Origin: an uncultured Aliivibrio sp.
Lineage (GTDB): Bacteria > Pseudomonadota > Gammaproteobacteria > Enterobacterales > Vibrionaceae
Length of the DNA stretch: 64,000 nucleotides
Direction: 5' to 3'
Assembly: GCF_946479765.1 (NCBI RefSeq)
Contig: NZ_CAMLHO010000003.1
Coordinates: 62,001-126,000 of the forward strand
Position numbers and translations under genes: made by a program. Below, in pieces: positions 29,685 through 39,588 of the stretch. Below the pieces are notes generated by a model, which was not told the origin of the DNA, searched no databases, and saw only the letters and a list, made by a program, of their open reading frames with translations. Each line of letters begins with the position of its first letter. Positions within the stretch are counted from its first letter, which is position 1.

Positions 29685-30548
29685 TTATGTTGCCCAGATA
29701 CGTGGGACTTCAGGTAATGTTCCTAACCAATGCTGACGAGTGTGCTGCCATAATGTGCTAAAACACGCCATCATAGGTTCTGTTTGGTAACCTAAATAAC
29801 GGATAACCAATAAGCCATCAATTTCAGTAATTCCACAAATAGGATCGCTATTGCCAAATAACCCAGTTTGTTCATGGAAATGTTCATCAATTATCGTTCT
29901 TAATTTATCTTCTAATGCTTGAGATGCAGGGTAAATATAGAGATTGCCAAGCATTGGGTAATTTCGCATTCCCGCAGAGTGTTTGGTTTCATTTATTGAG
30001 TCTATATACATTGACTCAGACAGTAATAACTTACCATTGATTCGAATATTAGTACGGCCTGTTATCATTCCATTTTCAAAGATTTCATTAAGTACAGGTC
30101 GGCCAAAGCAGTTCATTTCCCATCCGATAAAGTGGGCACTTTTATCTAAGTTAATTTGAGTACTTAAATTAACTTGGCTATCGGGGAAAAAAATATTTTC
30201 TTGAGGTAGCCATTCTAAGAATGCGTTTTCATCAACATTCAAGTGCTGTGTTTGACTTGATGTTGCTCCTGAGCTGCGATAAAACTTAGTTGCGCCCGGT
30301 GTTGTCATTAGTGAATGAGCTTCTGGTGCAACGTTAATCGTAATATTGAGTTGGTCACCACCGACTACGCCGCCGGGAGGGTGAAGTAGGTAAGTATGAG
30401 CTATTCCAACTTCTGGATAAAAAGGGCGTTGTACCATGAGCGGACCAACTTGTTCACGATGAACTAATTTGGTATTTGGGCCTCTTTTTTCATAGAAAAG
30501 GGATATGTCAGCTAACCAACCTGATGGTACTGTATTTATTTCAGGCAT
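29685..30548 (-). CDS. ureD: Urease accessory protein UreD
   Basis: UreD (UreH) binds apo-urease directly and forms the tunnel for nickel passage from UreG. The 287-residue protein has the family signatures [36 protein letters not shown] and [10 protein letters not shown]. It is the first gene of the operon, so the promoter lies in 30549-30710. There, a TAGAAT-type -10 and the TGAGTA palindrome are found. No urease-specific AraC regulator (UreR) is present in the window. Confidence 0.95.
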   Translation of the reverse strand: MPEINTVPSGWLADISLFYEKRGPNTKLVHREQVGPLMVQRPFYPEVGIAHTYLLHPPGGVVGGDQLNITINVAPEAHSLMTTPGATKFYRSSGATSSQTQHLNVDENAFLEWLPQENIFFPDSQVNLSTQINLDKSAHFIGWEMNCFGRPVLNEIFENGMITGRTNIRINGKLLLSESMYIDSINETKHSAGMRNYPMLGNLYIYPASQALEDKLRTIIDEHFHEQTGLFGNSDPICGITEIDGLLVIRYLGYQTEPMMACFSTLWQHTRQHWLGTLPEVPRIWAT

Positions 30549-30923
30549 AATTAATCCTGCCGATATGACATATTTTCTTAAAAAGAAATAATGAAAACAA
30601 ATAGCAAAACCCCCTAGTTAAAAATCTAGAGAAATAAGTATTCTAAATAAAGTGTAATTGCCTAAACCTAAACCTAGACATTATTGAGTAGGGTACTCAT
30701 ATTTACAGTAAAGTTAATCTATTTTGAGTGAACATGAATATGAAAAAATAGAGTTACTTTAGATAAGGTTTTTGAACGTTTACGATCTGGATATTAATCT
30801 TAAATTTTAGTGTTGGCAATAAAAATGTAGTGAAATAATTGAACTTTTTCATGGCTTCTTTTTTGTTAGTGATTAGTTGGAAAATTGGAGGTTAATTTGG
30901 TTTGTATCTTTAAATAAAATAGA
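30549..30923. other. Urease promoter region / nickel-importer to ureD gap
   Basis: These 375 bases hold the likely ureD promoter (minus-strand TAGAAT about 30646-30651), the repeat CCTAAA-CCTAAA-CCTA (30661-30676) and the palindrome at 30685-30699. I see no terminator after the last importer gene, so read-through into ure is possible. A 32-codon AT-rich frame on the minus strand is not supported by a ribosome site. Confidence 0.45.
30685..30699. promoter_or_regulatory. Palindrome TGAGTA-GGG-TACTCA upstream of ureD
   Basis: Perfect 6-bp arms with a 3-base spacer, identical half-sites to the palindrome upstream of rimB at 20134-20148. It sits 137 bases upstream of the ureD ATG beside the CCTAAA repeats. 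Likely an operator; the regulator is unknown. Confidence 0.5.
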
Positions 30924-31511
30924 TTAATCGATAGTGACTATTTTATTACAAATGGAATCTAACAATGATTTATCGTGAGAGATAACTAAAATGCCGATAT
31001 TTTTTTCTTTACTGAATTTGAGCAGTTGTTCCCAAATAAACTGTTGAGTTATCGGGTCAAGTTGAGCTGTTATTTCATCACATAATAAATATTGAGTGGT
31101 AGGCAATAGCGCTCGTAGCAGAGCGATACGTTGAAGTTGTCCGCCTGATAGTTCTTTTGGGTAACGAGATAACCATTCTTCTTCAATACTAAAACTCTTT
31201 AAATGGGAGGAAAAATTTACTTGGCGAAAGCTCTCTTTTAGCGATGTTAATAATGACCATTTTGGATTAAATGAAAGCTCTGGATATTGCCCCACCCATT
31301 GTACAGGGTTCGCTTTATTTTTATCGTAAGATGGGGTTACTACCGTGCCCGAAGTCGGGGCTAGAAAACCAGAAAGTAACATAGCGACGGTTGATTTACC
31401 CGAACCACTTACACCATTTAAACCAAGAGTATCCCCCTGCGCTAAACTGATATTTGGTAAGGACAGCAATCTTGTTTGGTAACGAACGGTCACATTGGAT
31501 AAATAAATCAT
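30924..31511 (-). CDS. Nickel/peptide-type ABC importer, second ATPase (NikE-like)
   Basis: An ATP-binding subunit of an oligopeptide/nickel-type importer. The 195-residue protein has Walker A GVSGSGKST, signature LSGGQLQRIALLRALL and Walker B LLCDEITAQLDP. It lacks the C-terminal oligopeptide extension, as NikE does. ATG 31511 (MIYLSNVTVRYQ) is chosen; the open frame extends upstream over the other ATPase but that part matches nothing. It starts one base after the upstream ATPase stop. Being next to urease it probably imports Ni2+, like YntE of Yersinia (inference). Confidence 0.85.
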   Translation of the reverse strand: MIYLSNVTVRYQTRLLSLPNISLAQGDTLGLNGVSGSGKSTVAMLLSGFLAPTSGTVVTPSYDKNKANPVQWVGQYPELSFNPKWSLLTSLKESFRQVNFSSHLKSFSIEEEWLSRYPKELSGGQLQRIALLRALLPTTQYLLCDEITAQLDPITQQFIWEQLLKFSKEKNIGILVISHDKSLLDSICNKIVTID

Positions 31512-31512
31512 A

Positions 31513-32268
31513 CTAATTCCAGTTTTTAGGTAATGCATGCCACAAGGCTTGGCTGTAAGGCCCACTTTTTCCTTGTTTAATTTTTTTTGGCGTCGTGTAT
31601 TCCATTGAAGATAAGCTTGTTTGGTTATCAACCCCTTGTAGTACCAAAATATGATCAGCAATATCAAATACATGATTTATGTCGTGACTGACAATAATTA
31701 CCGTCTTTTGGTATTTATGGGCTAATTTTTTGTAATGTTGAAATAATGGTTCTACGTATTCATCATTAATTCCACAGCTTGGTTCATCGGCAATGATAAT
31801 GTCAGGCTGTTGAATGAAAGCGAGTGCTGATAGGGCACGCTTAGCCATTCCTCCTGATAACTGATGAGGGTATAAGTTCGCAACAGAGATCGGTAGTTGA
31901 GCTAAAGTTAGGGCATTATTAACGGCGGTGTTGTCACTACGTTGATACCATCTTTTCCTTGTGCCAAATTGCACTAATTGAGAACCGATTTTTGCGGTTG
32001 GATTTAACGCATTAATACTTTGTGGAACCAATGCAATACGAGTTTTAGGCAGCATTAAAATATCTCCCGTCACCGTAAAATCGGGAGAGAGGGAGTTCAT
32101 AATGGCATGAATTAATGCGCTCTTGCCACTGCCACTGGTCCCTATAATCGCTAACACTTCTCCTTCATTAATTGATAATGAGAGTTCTGTGATGAGAGAT
32201 TTAGAGTGATTTTTTTGTTTTATATCCAGTGCCGTAATGTGGATCATCGCTGTCTTTTTATTTTTCAT
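31513..32268 (-). CDS. Nickel/peptide-type ABC importer, first ATPase (NikD-like)
   Basis: A 251-residue ATPase with Walker A GTSGSGKSAL, signature LSGGMAKRAL, Walker B IIIADEPSCGI and the VSHD switch. The Q-loop region VPQSINALNP is typical of the peptide/nickel subfamily. ATG 32268 overlaps the upstream permease by 11 bases; an internal ATG at 32247 (MIHITALDIK) gives a product closer to NikD and is an alternative. The Cys after DEPS (usual Thr/Ala) is a small divergence. It works as a heterodimer with the following ATPase. Confidence 0.85.
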   Translation of the reverse strand: MKNKKTAMIHITALDIKQKNHSKSLITELSLSINEGEVLAIIGTSGSGKSALIHAIMNSLSPDFTVTGDILMLPKTRIALVPQSINALNPTAKIGSQLVQFGTRKRWYQRSDNTAVNNALTLAQLPISVANLYPHQLSGGMAKRALSALAFIQQPDIIIADEPSCGINDEYVEPLFQHYKKLAHKYQKTVIIVSHDINHVFDIADHILVLQGVDNQTSLSSMEYTTPKKIKQGKSGPYSQALWHALPKNWN

Positions 32269-33022
32269 AACTTGTACTAATAGACATGAGTAGTAATGAA
32301 CTAATAATTAAAAATATCCCAGGAAATAAGGCGAGCCACCATTGGCCACTGAGTAAATATTGACTGGCTTCGGATAGCATCCCGCCCATTGAAGGTGTAG
32401 ATGGTTCAATTCCAAAGCCTAAAAAAGTTAAACCTGCACCATGAACTAAGGCTTGAGGGTATAGAACAAGCATTCCTGTTAGTATTTGTGGCAATAAATG
32501 AGGAGTTAAGTGCCTCTGATAAGCGTGTAGTTTAGAATGCCCGAATGCCAAAGAGTGCAATACATAAGGTTTTTGTCGTAATTGCTCAATTTCAATTTTT
32601 AGTAAACGTGTTAATTTTGGCCAATGGCTAAAAGTAATCGCAATAACAAGCCCTTCAAACCCACCGCCGACCAATAGAGATAAAACAATCATGACTAATA
32701 GATGCGGTAGGGCACTCCAAACGTCGGTCAAAGTATCAATGGCGTAACTTAACGTGGCATTACTATTTCCAATTAATGCTAAACAGAGTGACAGCAGAAC
32801 ACAACTTAGGGATGCAAGACCACCCATAGCAAGGCTAAATAACAATGCTTTAAGGGTTCGACTGAAAACATCTCTGCCTAACCAATCAGTACCAAACCAA
32901 TAATTAAGGTCTGGTGCGAGGTTTTTATTGTATAAGTCAATTGTTTCCCCGCTATTTTGCCAAACAATAGAAATCAGTAATAAAAGACAAAACAACGTTA
33001 AAGGAAGGTGCTTTGTAAGCAT
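32258..33022 (-). CDS. Nickel/peptide-type ABC importer, permease 2 (NikC-like)
   Basis: A 254-residue inner-membrane permease of the binding-protein-dependent family, with about six membrane segments. The N-terminal signature NYWFGTDWLGRDVFSR is diagnostic of DppC/NikC-type permeases, and the coupling-helix region is HSLAFGHSKLHAYQRHLTPH. It starts 18 bases after permease 1 with AAAGGA before ATG 33022 and overlaps the first ATPase. Confidence 0.88.
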   Translation of the reverse strand: MLTKHLPLTLFCLLLLISIVWQNSGETIDLYNKNLAPDLNYWFGTDWLGRDVFSRTLKALLFSLAMGGLASLSCVLLSLCLALIGNSNATLSYAIDTLTDVWSALPHLLVMIVLSLLVGGGFEGLVIAITFSHWPKLTRLLKIEIEQLRQKPYVLHSLAFGHSKLHAYQRHLTPHLLPQILTGMLVLYPQALVHGAGLTFLGFGIEPSTPSMGGMLSEASQYLLSGQWWLALFPGIFLIISSLLLMSISTSYEK

Positions 33023-33040
33023 TATATGTGTCCTTTAAAA

Positions 33041-34036
33041 TTAGAATGACGAAGATAAAGAGAGCTTTTTACTCAGTAATGAAGCAGTTGCATTACCAAT
33101 AAATACGAAAATAGCACAACAGAAAGTGATCCCTAGAAGTAGAGGAGTATCGCCACTCAATCCTGCTTTTACTAAGGTTTGCCCTATACCAGGGAAGTTA
33201 AATACGGTCTCAATAATGACGGAACCACTGAGCAATTCCGAGAAGCCAGCTAATTGGATCACAAGCGCAGGAACCATTGTATTTCTTAGTAAATGATATC
33301 GTACGACTGAGAGTGTAGATTGACCATGCAGACGAGCATAATGAACATGTTCGCTATTATTTACTTCAATTACTTTTTCTTTAGTATGCAAAATGATTGG
33401 AGCGATTAAACTCAAGCATAAGGTGATTAAAGGTAATACGAAATAAGATGCTTTCTCATTAAACGATAGCGTTTCTGGGGCTATCCCGAGGGGCGAAATT
33501 CCGCCGATTGGGAGCCACATTAACTTAATCGAAAATATGGCAATAAGCATTAATCCAATCCAAAAACTAGGAAGTGCGTTCATTATTAATGCAAGCTGAG
33601 TCATGATCTTACTCCCTCTTTTATTTGGGAATAATCCAAGTAACAATCCAAGAACATAGCCAAGGATAAGTGATATTGCGCTGGCTCCACACATTAGGAT
33701 TAAGGAGTATTTACTGCGCTGCCAAATAATATCGCTGACAGCCTCCTGATAATGGTTGGAATAACCGAGATCACCAGATAATAGAGCTTGGATAAAGAGG
33801 CTTATGCGCTCTATAGCACTTTGATTTAATCCTAATTGCTCTGTCAGTTGTTCTTTCCTATCGCCAAAAACAGTAAATGCATTACCGTCAAAATACGCAC
33901 TGATTGGGTCAATCGGTGATAACGCTAGTAATAACGTTATTAGGATTAATGCCAAACAGAGTTGCACTACTAGACGAGTAAGATTGATACATAATTTACT
34001 TGAATGGCTTATCGCTACTGACATTGCCAGCGCCAT
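33041..34036 (-). CDS. Nickel/peptide-type ABC importer, permease 1 (NikB-like)
   Basis: A 331-residue permease of the DppB/NikB type with about six membrane segments. Signatures are QLGLNQSAIERISLFIQALL GDLGYS (GLNQSAIER then SGDLGYS), EVNNSEHVHYARLHGQS (EAA-type coupling loop) and IIETVFNFPGIGQTLVKA. ATG 34036 overlaps the binding-protein gene by 22 bases; ATG 34024 is an alternative. Partner of permease 2 for the membrane pore. Confidence 0.88.
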   Translation of the reverse strand: MALAMSVAISHSSKLCINLTRLVVQLCLALILITLLLALSPIDPISAYFDGNAFTVFGDRKEQLTEQLGLNQSAIERISLFIQALLSGDLGYSNHYQEAVSDIIWQRSKYSLILMCGASAISLILGYVLGLLLGLFPNKRGSKIMTQLALIMNALPSFWIGLMLIAIFSIKLMWLPIGGISPLGIAPETLSFNEKASYFVLPLITLCLSLIAPIILHTKEKVIEVNNSEHVHYARLHGQSTLSVVRYHLLRNTMVPALVIQLAGFSELLSGSVIIETVFNFPGIGQTLVKAGLSGDTPLLLGITFCCAIFVFIGNATASLLSKKLSLSSSF

Positions 34037-35682
34037 TCTTCAATATTTGCCGTTAATGGCCATCCATGATCATGAGGCTCTGTAATTGGAGTGCCGAGGT
34101 TTAAACAACTATTTGCCATATAAAGATGCTTAATATTTACTAACCATGTCCATGGACGATCGTGTTGTATTTGCTTTTGAGCTTCTTGCCAAAAAGGAAT
34201 AGACGCTTCCCAAGAGGGTGCTTTGCGGGCGTTATCTATCGCGATGTCGACCTTTTCGTTTTTATAGCCACCAGAATTATAGAAATCAGTGTGCGCATGG
34301 CGAGAATGATAGACATAAGTGACCTCGTTAGCAGAATGACTACCAAAGCCCATTAATACAGGGGTCGTTGTCATTTGTTGTGAAATTGAATTCCATTCAA
34401 GGCCTTTAATATCGACATTAATTCCGACTTGTGCGGCCATTGAACTAATCGCAAGTGCGAGCTGTTCTCTTACGCTATCTCCCGCTTTGTATAATAAGGT
34501 AAAAGAAGCTTCATGGCCTTGCTTATCGAGTATGCCATTTTTATTGCTATCTACCCATCCTGCTTGCTCTAGTCGTGCAATGATGTGGGGTAAATTGATT
34601 TTTTTAGGCTCTATATTGGTAGTGTTTAATCCCCAAGGCATATTATCAGCGATGGAGTAAGCTGGTGTTGCATAACCATCGAGTAACTTTTCGACAATCA
34701 ATTGTTTATCTATTAAGTCGTCAAAGACTTCTCGAATTATCGGATCTGAAGTGATAAAAGTCGTATTTTCGCCTTGTTGATATGACATAGGCCATACGAT
34801 ACCACGGTTGTCTAATGTAGGAACTGACCACAATTTGTAGCCTATAATTGGTTGATTAGCATAGCGTTGTGGAATGACACTTAAATTGAGTTGATGCATT
34901 TTTAATTGAATAAAGCGAGACTCTTCACTGCCAAAAACCGCGATCAATTTTGGAAATGCAGGCTTCTTTCCATAATAGAATGGATTTAAACTCATGCTGA
35001 CGTATTGATTTTTAACCCATTGAGTTAATACATAAGGGCCTGAACCAATTGGTTTTTCACCGTAAGGGTGCTTATTCTTACTTGCTTGTTGATACAGATG
35101 TTTCGGTACGATACCAATTGAAGATAAGCGATCTAAGAAAGTGATATCACAATCAATAAGATGGAAGGCAACAGAATAAGGCGTTAATGACTCTGCCATT
35201 TTTAGAGCACTTAAATCGTGAGAGCGGCCTTGCTCTAAAATTTGGTTATAGGTAAAAGCAACATCTTCAGCGGTAAGCGGCTGCCCATCACTAAATTGTA
35301 TGTCTTTTCTTAAGGTGATTATCCAAGTTAGCTTGTTGTTGGTTAAGCGCCATTCTGTTGCTAAATCACCGATAAAATTTAGATCTTTATCTCTTTTTAG
35401 TAAGGTTGATTGAAATAAGGGATTTCCGTATTTCCCCCAACCTAAAATAGGGTCAAATCCTGCGGTTGGTTCACTGCCTAACGCTACTTTTAATACGTTT
35501 GGTTTTTCATTTAGCTGTGCGGATGCCGGTGGAATAAAAGAGGTGACAATGAGTAATGATAATATAAATAGAAAACGAAAAGATATTAATGGAAGCTTGT
35601 TTTTATTTGTTAATCTTATTAATTTATTCACAACTGGTTTCCGATATAAAGGAAATGAGCGCAGGTAAATGAAAGAACGCAT
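34015..35682 (-). CDS. Substrate-binding protein of the nickel-type importer (family 5)
   Basis: A 555-residue periplasmic binding protein of solute-binding family 5 (NikA/DppA/OppA fold). A signal segment (about 33-56, FLFILSLLIVTSFIPPASAQ) is preceded by a long basic stretch, so the real start may be later than ATG 35682; GTG 35631 is one option, and neither has a strong ribosome site. Family patterns include FDPILGWGKYGNPLFQSTLL, ATEWRLTNNKLTWIITLRKD with FSDGQPLTAEDVAFTYN, and GSGPYVLTQW. It is first in a five-gene operon ending at 30924, directly upstream of urease, matching the Yersinia ynt layout. Nickel (perhaps with an organic ligand) is the likely cargo. Confidence 0.85.
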   Translation of the reverse strand: MRSFIYLRSFPLYRKPVVNKLIRLTNKNKLPLISFRFLFILSLLIVTSFIPPASAQLNEKPNVLKVALGSEPTAGFDPILGWGKYGNPLFQSTLLKRDKDLNFIGDLATEWRLTNNKLTWIITLRKDIQFSDGQPLTAEDVAFTYNQILEQGRSHDLSALKMAESLTPYSVAFHLIDCDITFLDRLSSIGIVPKHLYQQASKNKHPYGEKPIGSGPYVLTQWVKNQYVSMSLNPFYYGKKPAFPKLIAVFGSEESRFIQLKMHQLNLSVIPQRYANQPIIGYKLWSVPTLDNRGIVWPMSYQQGENTTFITSDPIIREVFDDLIDKQLIVEKLLDGYATPAYSIADNMPWGLNTTNIEPKKINLPHIIARLEQAGWVDSNKNGILDKQGHEASFTLLYKAGDSVREQLALAISSMAAQVGINVDIKGLEWNSISQQMTTTPVLMGFGSHSANEVTYVYHSRHAHTDFYNSGGYKNEKVDIAIDNARKAPSWEASIPFWQEAQKQIQHDRPWTWLVNIKHLYMANSCLNLGTPITEPHDHGWPLTANIEEWRWQCQ

Positions 35683-36075
35683 TTATGATCTGCATTAGAA
35701 AATAACTAATGATCTAATTACATATCCCAGTGGTTGTTAGAAGGCGATAGCATTTTGTTTTACGCAGGATTAAACACCTCAACGATGAGGCAAAAAAGAT
35801 AAAAAAAATGTATAGACTTAACTGGTAAGCTAAATTAAATCGAATTTGATGAACTTAAAAATAGATAGATAAAGAACATCGAGATAGAACTACAATATAT
35901 AAAAAATCACAAGGCCGTAGAATAACGGTAATAAAAGAGAGTGATTTTATTAAGGCGAATTCTATCAGTAGGTGGGAAGTAAGCAAGAAATAAATAAGTG
36001 AAAATCATATTTTTTATGGATATAAAAAAGCCAAGTCATGCGACTTGGCTTTATATTTATTTATGGCAACTGAAA
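35683..36075. other. Gap between nickel-type importer and proS
   Basis: 393 AT-rich bases. They hold the proS terminator (36027-36052), a small hairpin CCTCA-ACGA-TGAGG in the importer leader (about 35777-35790), and a loose inverted repeat at 35903-35948 (AAAATCAC ... GTGATTTT) enclosing CCGT/ACGG. No NikR-type box (GTATGA-N16-TCATAC) and no gene were recognised. The importer promoter is not obvious. Confidence 0.4.
36027..36052 (-). terminator. Terminator of proS
   Basis: AAAGCCAAGTC (36027-36037), loop ATGC, GACTTGGCTTT (36042-36052). On the minus strand a six-T run follows the 11-bp stem, 23 bases after the proS stop. Confidence 0.92.
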
Positions 36076-37791
36076 TTAGCTAAGTTGTGCTTTAATGTGC
36101 TCAACAATGTTTGCAATTTCGATGACTTCTTTGCTGTTTGCACGACGGTTCTTATACTCAAAGTTACCTTCGTCCATGCTACGGTCGCCGATAACAACTG
36201 TATGTGGAATACCGATAAGCTCGATGTCTTTGAACATCACACCTGGGCGCTCTTTACGGTCATCAAATAGAACATCGATGCCCATTGCTGTTAATTCTGC
36301 ATACAGTTTTTCAGCTGCTTCTTTAACGCGATCAGATTTGTACATGTTCATTGGAACGATAGCAACAGTAAATGGTGCAAGCGCTTCTGGCCATACAATG
36401 CCGTATTCGTCATTGTTTTGTTCGATAGCTGATGCAACAACACGTGATACACCGATACCGTAACAACCCATCTCAAGGATAGAGTTTTTACCGTTTGCAT
36501 CTAGTACGCCACAATTCATTGCTTCTGAGTAGGTAGTCCCTAACTGGAAGATATGACCGACTTCGATACCACGTTTTAGTTGTAAAGTACCTTGACCACA
36601 TGGGCTTAGATCACCTTCAACAACGTTACGTAAATCTTCAACTTTACCAAGTTGAACATCACGCTCCCAGTTAACACCAAAGAAGTGCTTACCGTCGATG
36701 TTTGCGCCAGTACCAAAATCACTCATTACTGCAACAGAGCGGTCAACGATGAATGGTAGTTCTAGGCCTACAGGACCAAGAGAACCAGCTCCAGCACCGA
36801 TTAGATCGCGAAGTTGTGCTTCGTCAGCCATTTCAAGTGGAGATAAAACTTCGTCTAAGTTTTCAGCTTTTACTTCATTTAGTTCGTGATCGCCACGGAT
36901 GATTAGTGCAATGATGTCAGCATCAATTGCGTCAGACGCTTTAACAAACAATGTTTTCACTGTTTTTTCGATCGCGATACCGTGTTGTTCTACCAATTCA
37001 GCAATTGTTTTTGCGTTTGGTGTATCAACCGTTGTCATCTCTTGAGTAGGAGCTGCACGTTCTGTTGTCGGTGCAAGTGCTTCTGCTTTTTCGATGTTTG
37101 CAGCGTAATCAGATCCTGTAGAGAATGCGATTAAATCTTCGCCGCTTTCAGCAAGAACGTGGAACTCTTGAGAGCCATTACCACCAATAGCGCCGGAGTC
37201 AGCCAATACTGAACGGTACTCAAGACCCATACGGTCGAATGCTTTACAGTAAGCATTGTGCATTGCATCGTAAGACTTTTGTAGGCCGTCTTTATCGATA
37301 TCAAAGCTGTATGCATCCATCATACAGAATTCACGAGCACGCATTACGCCAAAGCGTGGACGACGTTCATCACGGAACTTAGTCTGAATTTGGTACAGGT
37401 TTAGTGGAAGTTGCTTGTAAGAATTGACTTCGTTACGCACAAGGCTAGTGATAACCTCTTCAGCTGTTGGGCTAAGAACAAACGGACGAGCATGACGGTC
37501 AGTAAAACGAAGTAATTCAGGACCCATCTTTTCAGAACGGCCTGTCTCTTCCCAAAGCTCAAACGGCTGAACTACGGGCATCAACGTTTCGATTGCACCT
37601 GCATTGTCGATCTCTTGACGAACGATATTTTCGACTTTACGCAATACACGTAGACCAGTCGGAAGCCAAGTATATAAACCTGAAGCTAGACGACGGATCA
37701 TACCTGCACGTAGCATGAGCTGGTGGCTCACTACTTCTGCGTCGTTTGGAGTCTCCTTCAGTGTTGAAAGAAGGTATTTGCTAGTGCGCAT
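36076..37791 (-). CDS. proS: Prolyl-tRNA synthetase
   Basis: ProS charges tRNA-Pro with proline. The 571-residue protein is the long bacterial form with an editing (INS) domain between class II motifs 2 and 3. It starts [26 protein letters not shown] upstream is a fair ribosome site and contains an earlier in-frame ATG (37803) that was rejected. Motif 2 is [17 protein letters not shown], the editing domain spans about 220-405 ([28 protein letters not shown]), and motif 3 is [17 protein letters not shown]. The anticodon-binding domain follows ([20 protein letters not shown]). Essential and intact. Confidence 0.98.
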   Translation of the reverse strand: MRTSKYLLSTLKETPNDAEVVSHQLMLRAGMIRRLASGLYTWLPTGLRVLRKVENIVRQEIDNAGAIETLMPVVQPFELWEETGRSEKMGPELLRFTDRHARPFVLSPTAEEVITSLVRNEVNSYKQLPLNLYQIQTKFRDERRPRFGVMRAREFCMMDAYSFDIDKDGLQKSYDAMHNAYCKAFDRMGLEYRSVLADSGAIGGNGSQEFHVLAESGEDLIAFSTGSDYAANIEKAEALAPTTERAAPTQEMTTVDTPNAKTIAELVEQHGIAIEKTVKTLFVKASDAIDADIIALIIRGDHELNEVKAENLDEVLSPLEMADEAQLRDLIGAGAGSLGPVGLELPFIVDRSVAVMSDFGTGANIDGKHFFGVNWERDVQLGKVEDLRNVVEGDLSPCGQGTLQLKRGIEVGHIFQLGTTYSEAMNCGVLDANGKNSILEMGCYGIGVSRVVASAIEQNNDEYGIVWPEALAPFTVAIVPMNMYKSDRVKEAAEKLYAELTAMGIDVLFDDRKERPGVMFKDIELIGIPHTVVIGDRSMDEGNFEYKNRRANSKEVIEIANIVEHIKAQLS

Positions 37792-37938
37792 GTTTTCATC
37801 CATTTGTTAGTTATGAATATTGGAATAACTCGATTTAAACAGTTAAATCGAGAGTTCAATCTTAGTTTGAGAATATTCTTTTAAGAATTAGCTCTAATCT
37901 AAAATTAAGCCCTCTATGATATCAGCCTAAAAGCAATC

Positions 37939-38637
37939 TCAAAAGCGATCAATTGCAGTTACTGTGATGGAATTGCTATCAACGGTGAATTTCACGTTCA
38001 AATCAAACAAATTTACCGCATATTCTTTAGTATCGGCTTTGCCTTTTTTATAAGCAGGACGAGGATCTTGCCCAAGCACTTCTTTTATCACGGCTTCAAT
38101 GTGTGATTTTTGTGGGTGCGATACGAGTGATTTTTGTGCCTCAATTGAGAGGTAGACATCGAGAACATTAGGCACTTTTTCTGCAAATCCCCCGAGAGCC
38201 TCGGGAATAGAGTCGGAGTAGGGAATATAAGGTTTGATATCGACAATCGGGGTATTATCGACTAAATCAACACTACCTAATTCTAAATAGGTTTGATTAC
38301 CTTCTTGAACAACGCCTTTTAATTCGACGGCTGACATGCCAATGCCGTTTGGTCTAAACGTTGCTCTAGAGGCAAAAACCCCAATGCGTTCGTTTCCACC
38401 TAAACGTGGTGGACGAACCGTTGGTCTCCATCCTGCGTCTAAATTTTGGTCAAATAAAAATAGTAGCCATAAATGAGAAAATTGCTCAATTCCACGTACC
38501 GCTTCTGGTGAATTAGTATCCCCCACCAATTTTAGGCGCGATGTCGCGCTAGGAGCTAATCGAGGTTGACGAGGAACGGCAAATTTCTCTTTGTAAGGTG
38601 ATTGAATAAAACCAACAGGATCGATGTGATAAGTCAT
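37939..38637 (-). CDS. trmO: tRNA (adenine-N6)-methyltransferase TrmO
   Basis: TrmO (formerly TsaA/YaeB) methylates N6-threonylcarbamoyl-adenosine 37 of tRNA-Thr(GGU) to m6t6A. The 232-residue protein has the conserved IGFIQSPYKEKFAVPRQ-type start (PVGFIQSPYKEKFAVPRQP), RPPRLGGNERIGVFASRATF, RPNGIGMSAVEL and VDIKPYIPYSDS. It uses S-adenosylmethionine in a beta-barrel fold distinct from SPOUT. It lies downstream of metNIQ's neighbouring terminator and upstream of proS, as yaeB-proS in E. coli. Confidence 0.95.
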   Translation of the reverse strand: MTYHIDPVGFIQSPYKEKFAVPRQPRLAPSATSRLKLVGDTNSPEAVRGIEQFSHLWLLFLFDQNLDAGWRPTVRPPRLGGNERIGVFASRATFRPNGIGMSAVELKGVVQEGNQTYLELGSVDLVDNTPIVDIKPYIPYSDSIPEALGGFAEKVPNVLDVYLSIEAQKSLVSHPQKSHIEAVIKEVLGQDPRPAYKKGKADTKEYAVNLFDLNVKFTVDSNSITVTAIDRF

Positions 38638-38677
38638 TAGGTTGTCTTTATGATTAATAATTTTATTCAGACATTAA

Positions 38678-38707
38678 AAAAGGTTGACGCTCTCACGTCA
38701 ACCTTTT
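38678..38707 (-). terminator. Terminator of metNIQ
   Basis: AAAAGGTTGACG (38678-38689), loop CTCTCA, CGTCAACCTTTT (38696-38707). On the minus strand a run of six T follows the stem. It lies between metQ and trmO, which run the same way. Confidence 0.9.
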
Positions 38708-38734
38708 GTAGGTTAGCTTGTTAAAAGAAGGGGA

Positions 38735-39544
38735 TTACCAACCTTTAACTACGCCGCCTTTAAATGTTTTTAGAGCAGCTTGGTAAACTTCGTCTGATTG
38801 GTAAGCTTTAATAAAAGTCTTTACGTTTTCAGTGTTTACGTTATCAGTGCGGCCAACAATTAAGTTAACGTATGGAGAATCTTTATCTTCTACAAATAGG
38901 CCATCTTTCTCTGGTGTAAGGTTCAGGCTACTTGCGTAAGTTGTGTTGATTACTGACAGTGCTACATCATCAAGAGAGCGAGGAAGCTGTGCAGCATCCA
39001 ACTCAACAATAGTGATGTTTTTAGGGTTAGCTGTAATATCACGAACCGTTGCAGCAAGACCAGACCCATCACGTAGCGTGATTAGACCTTGCTCTTGAAG
39101 AAGAAGAAGAGAACGACCAAGGTTAGTTGGATCATTTGGTACCGCAATACGCGCACCATCTTCAATTTGGTCAACTGACGTTACTTGCTTAGAGTAACCT
39201 GCAATTGGGTAAACAAATGAGTTGCCCGCAATTTCAATTTTGTAACCACGGTCAGCCACTTGTTGGTCTAAGTATGGTTTGTGTTGGAATGCGTTCAAGT
39301 CAATAGAACCATCATCCAATGCTGCATTTGGTGTCACGTAGTCTGTAAAAGTAACTAGCTCAACATCAAGGCCGTATTGTTCTTTTGCGACTTTTGCTGC
39401 GACTTCAGCAACTTGTGCTTCAGCACCCGCCATTACGCCTACTTTGATTAAATTTGCGTTTACTTCTTCTTGGCCGCAACCAGTAAGAATAAGTGTTGAT
39501 GCTAGACCCGCTACTGCTGCCAGTTTTTTTATGTTCAATACCAT
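38735..39544 (-). CDS. metQ: Methionine-binding lipoprotein
   Basis: MetQ binds D/L-methionine in the periplasm and feeds the MetNI importer. The 269-residue protein has a lipoprotein signal with lipobox LTGC (Cys23), then LIKVGVMAGAEAQVAEVAA, DYVTPNAALDDGSIDLNAFQ and NDPTNLGRSLLLLQ, all typical of the NlpA family. It is the last gene of metNIQ, 44 bases after metI, with AAGGAG before the ATG. Confidence 0.97.
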   Translation of the reverse strand: MVLNIKKLAAVAGLASTLILTGCGQEEVNANLIKVGVMAGAEAQVAEVAAKVAKEQYGLDVELVTFTDYVTPNAALDDGSIDLNAFQHKPYLDQQVADRGYKIEIAGNSFVYPIAGYSKQVTSVDQIEDGARIAVPNDPTNLGRSLLLLQEQGLITLRDGSGLAATVRDITANPKNITIVELDAAQLPRSLDDVALSVINTTYASSLNLTPEKDGLFVEDKDSPYVNLIVGRTDNVNTENVKTFIKAYQSDEVYQAALKTFKGGVVKGW

Positions 39545-39588
39545 TATTTACTCCTTAAAAATGAATTCCATTTAAATTTTAAATTAGA

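Noticed and set aside
30720-30860. 32-codon minus-strand frame between the importer and ureD
   Set aside because: AT-rich Lys/Phe/Asn composition and only a poor ribosome site; it overlaps the presumed regulatory region.
35683-36000. NikR operator before the nickel-type importer
   Set aside because: No GTATGA-N16-TCATAC-like repeat could be found.
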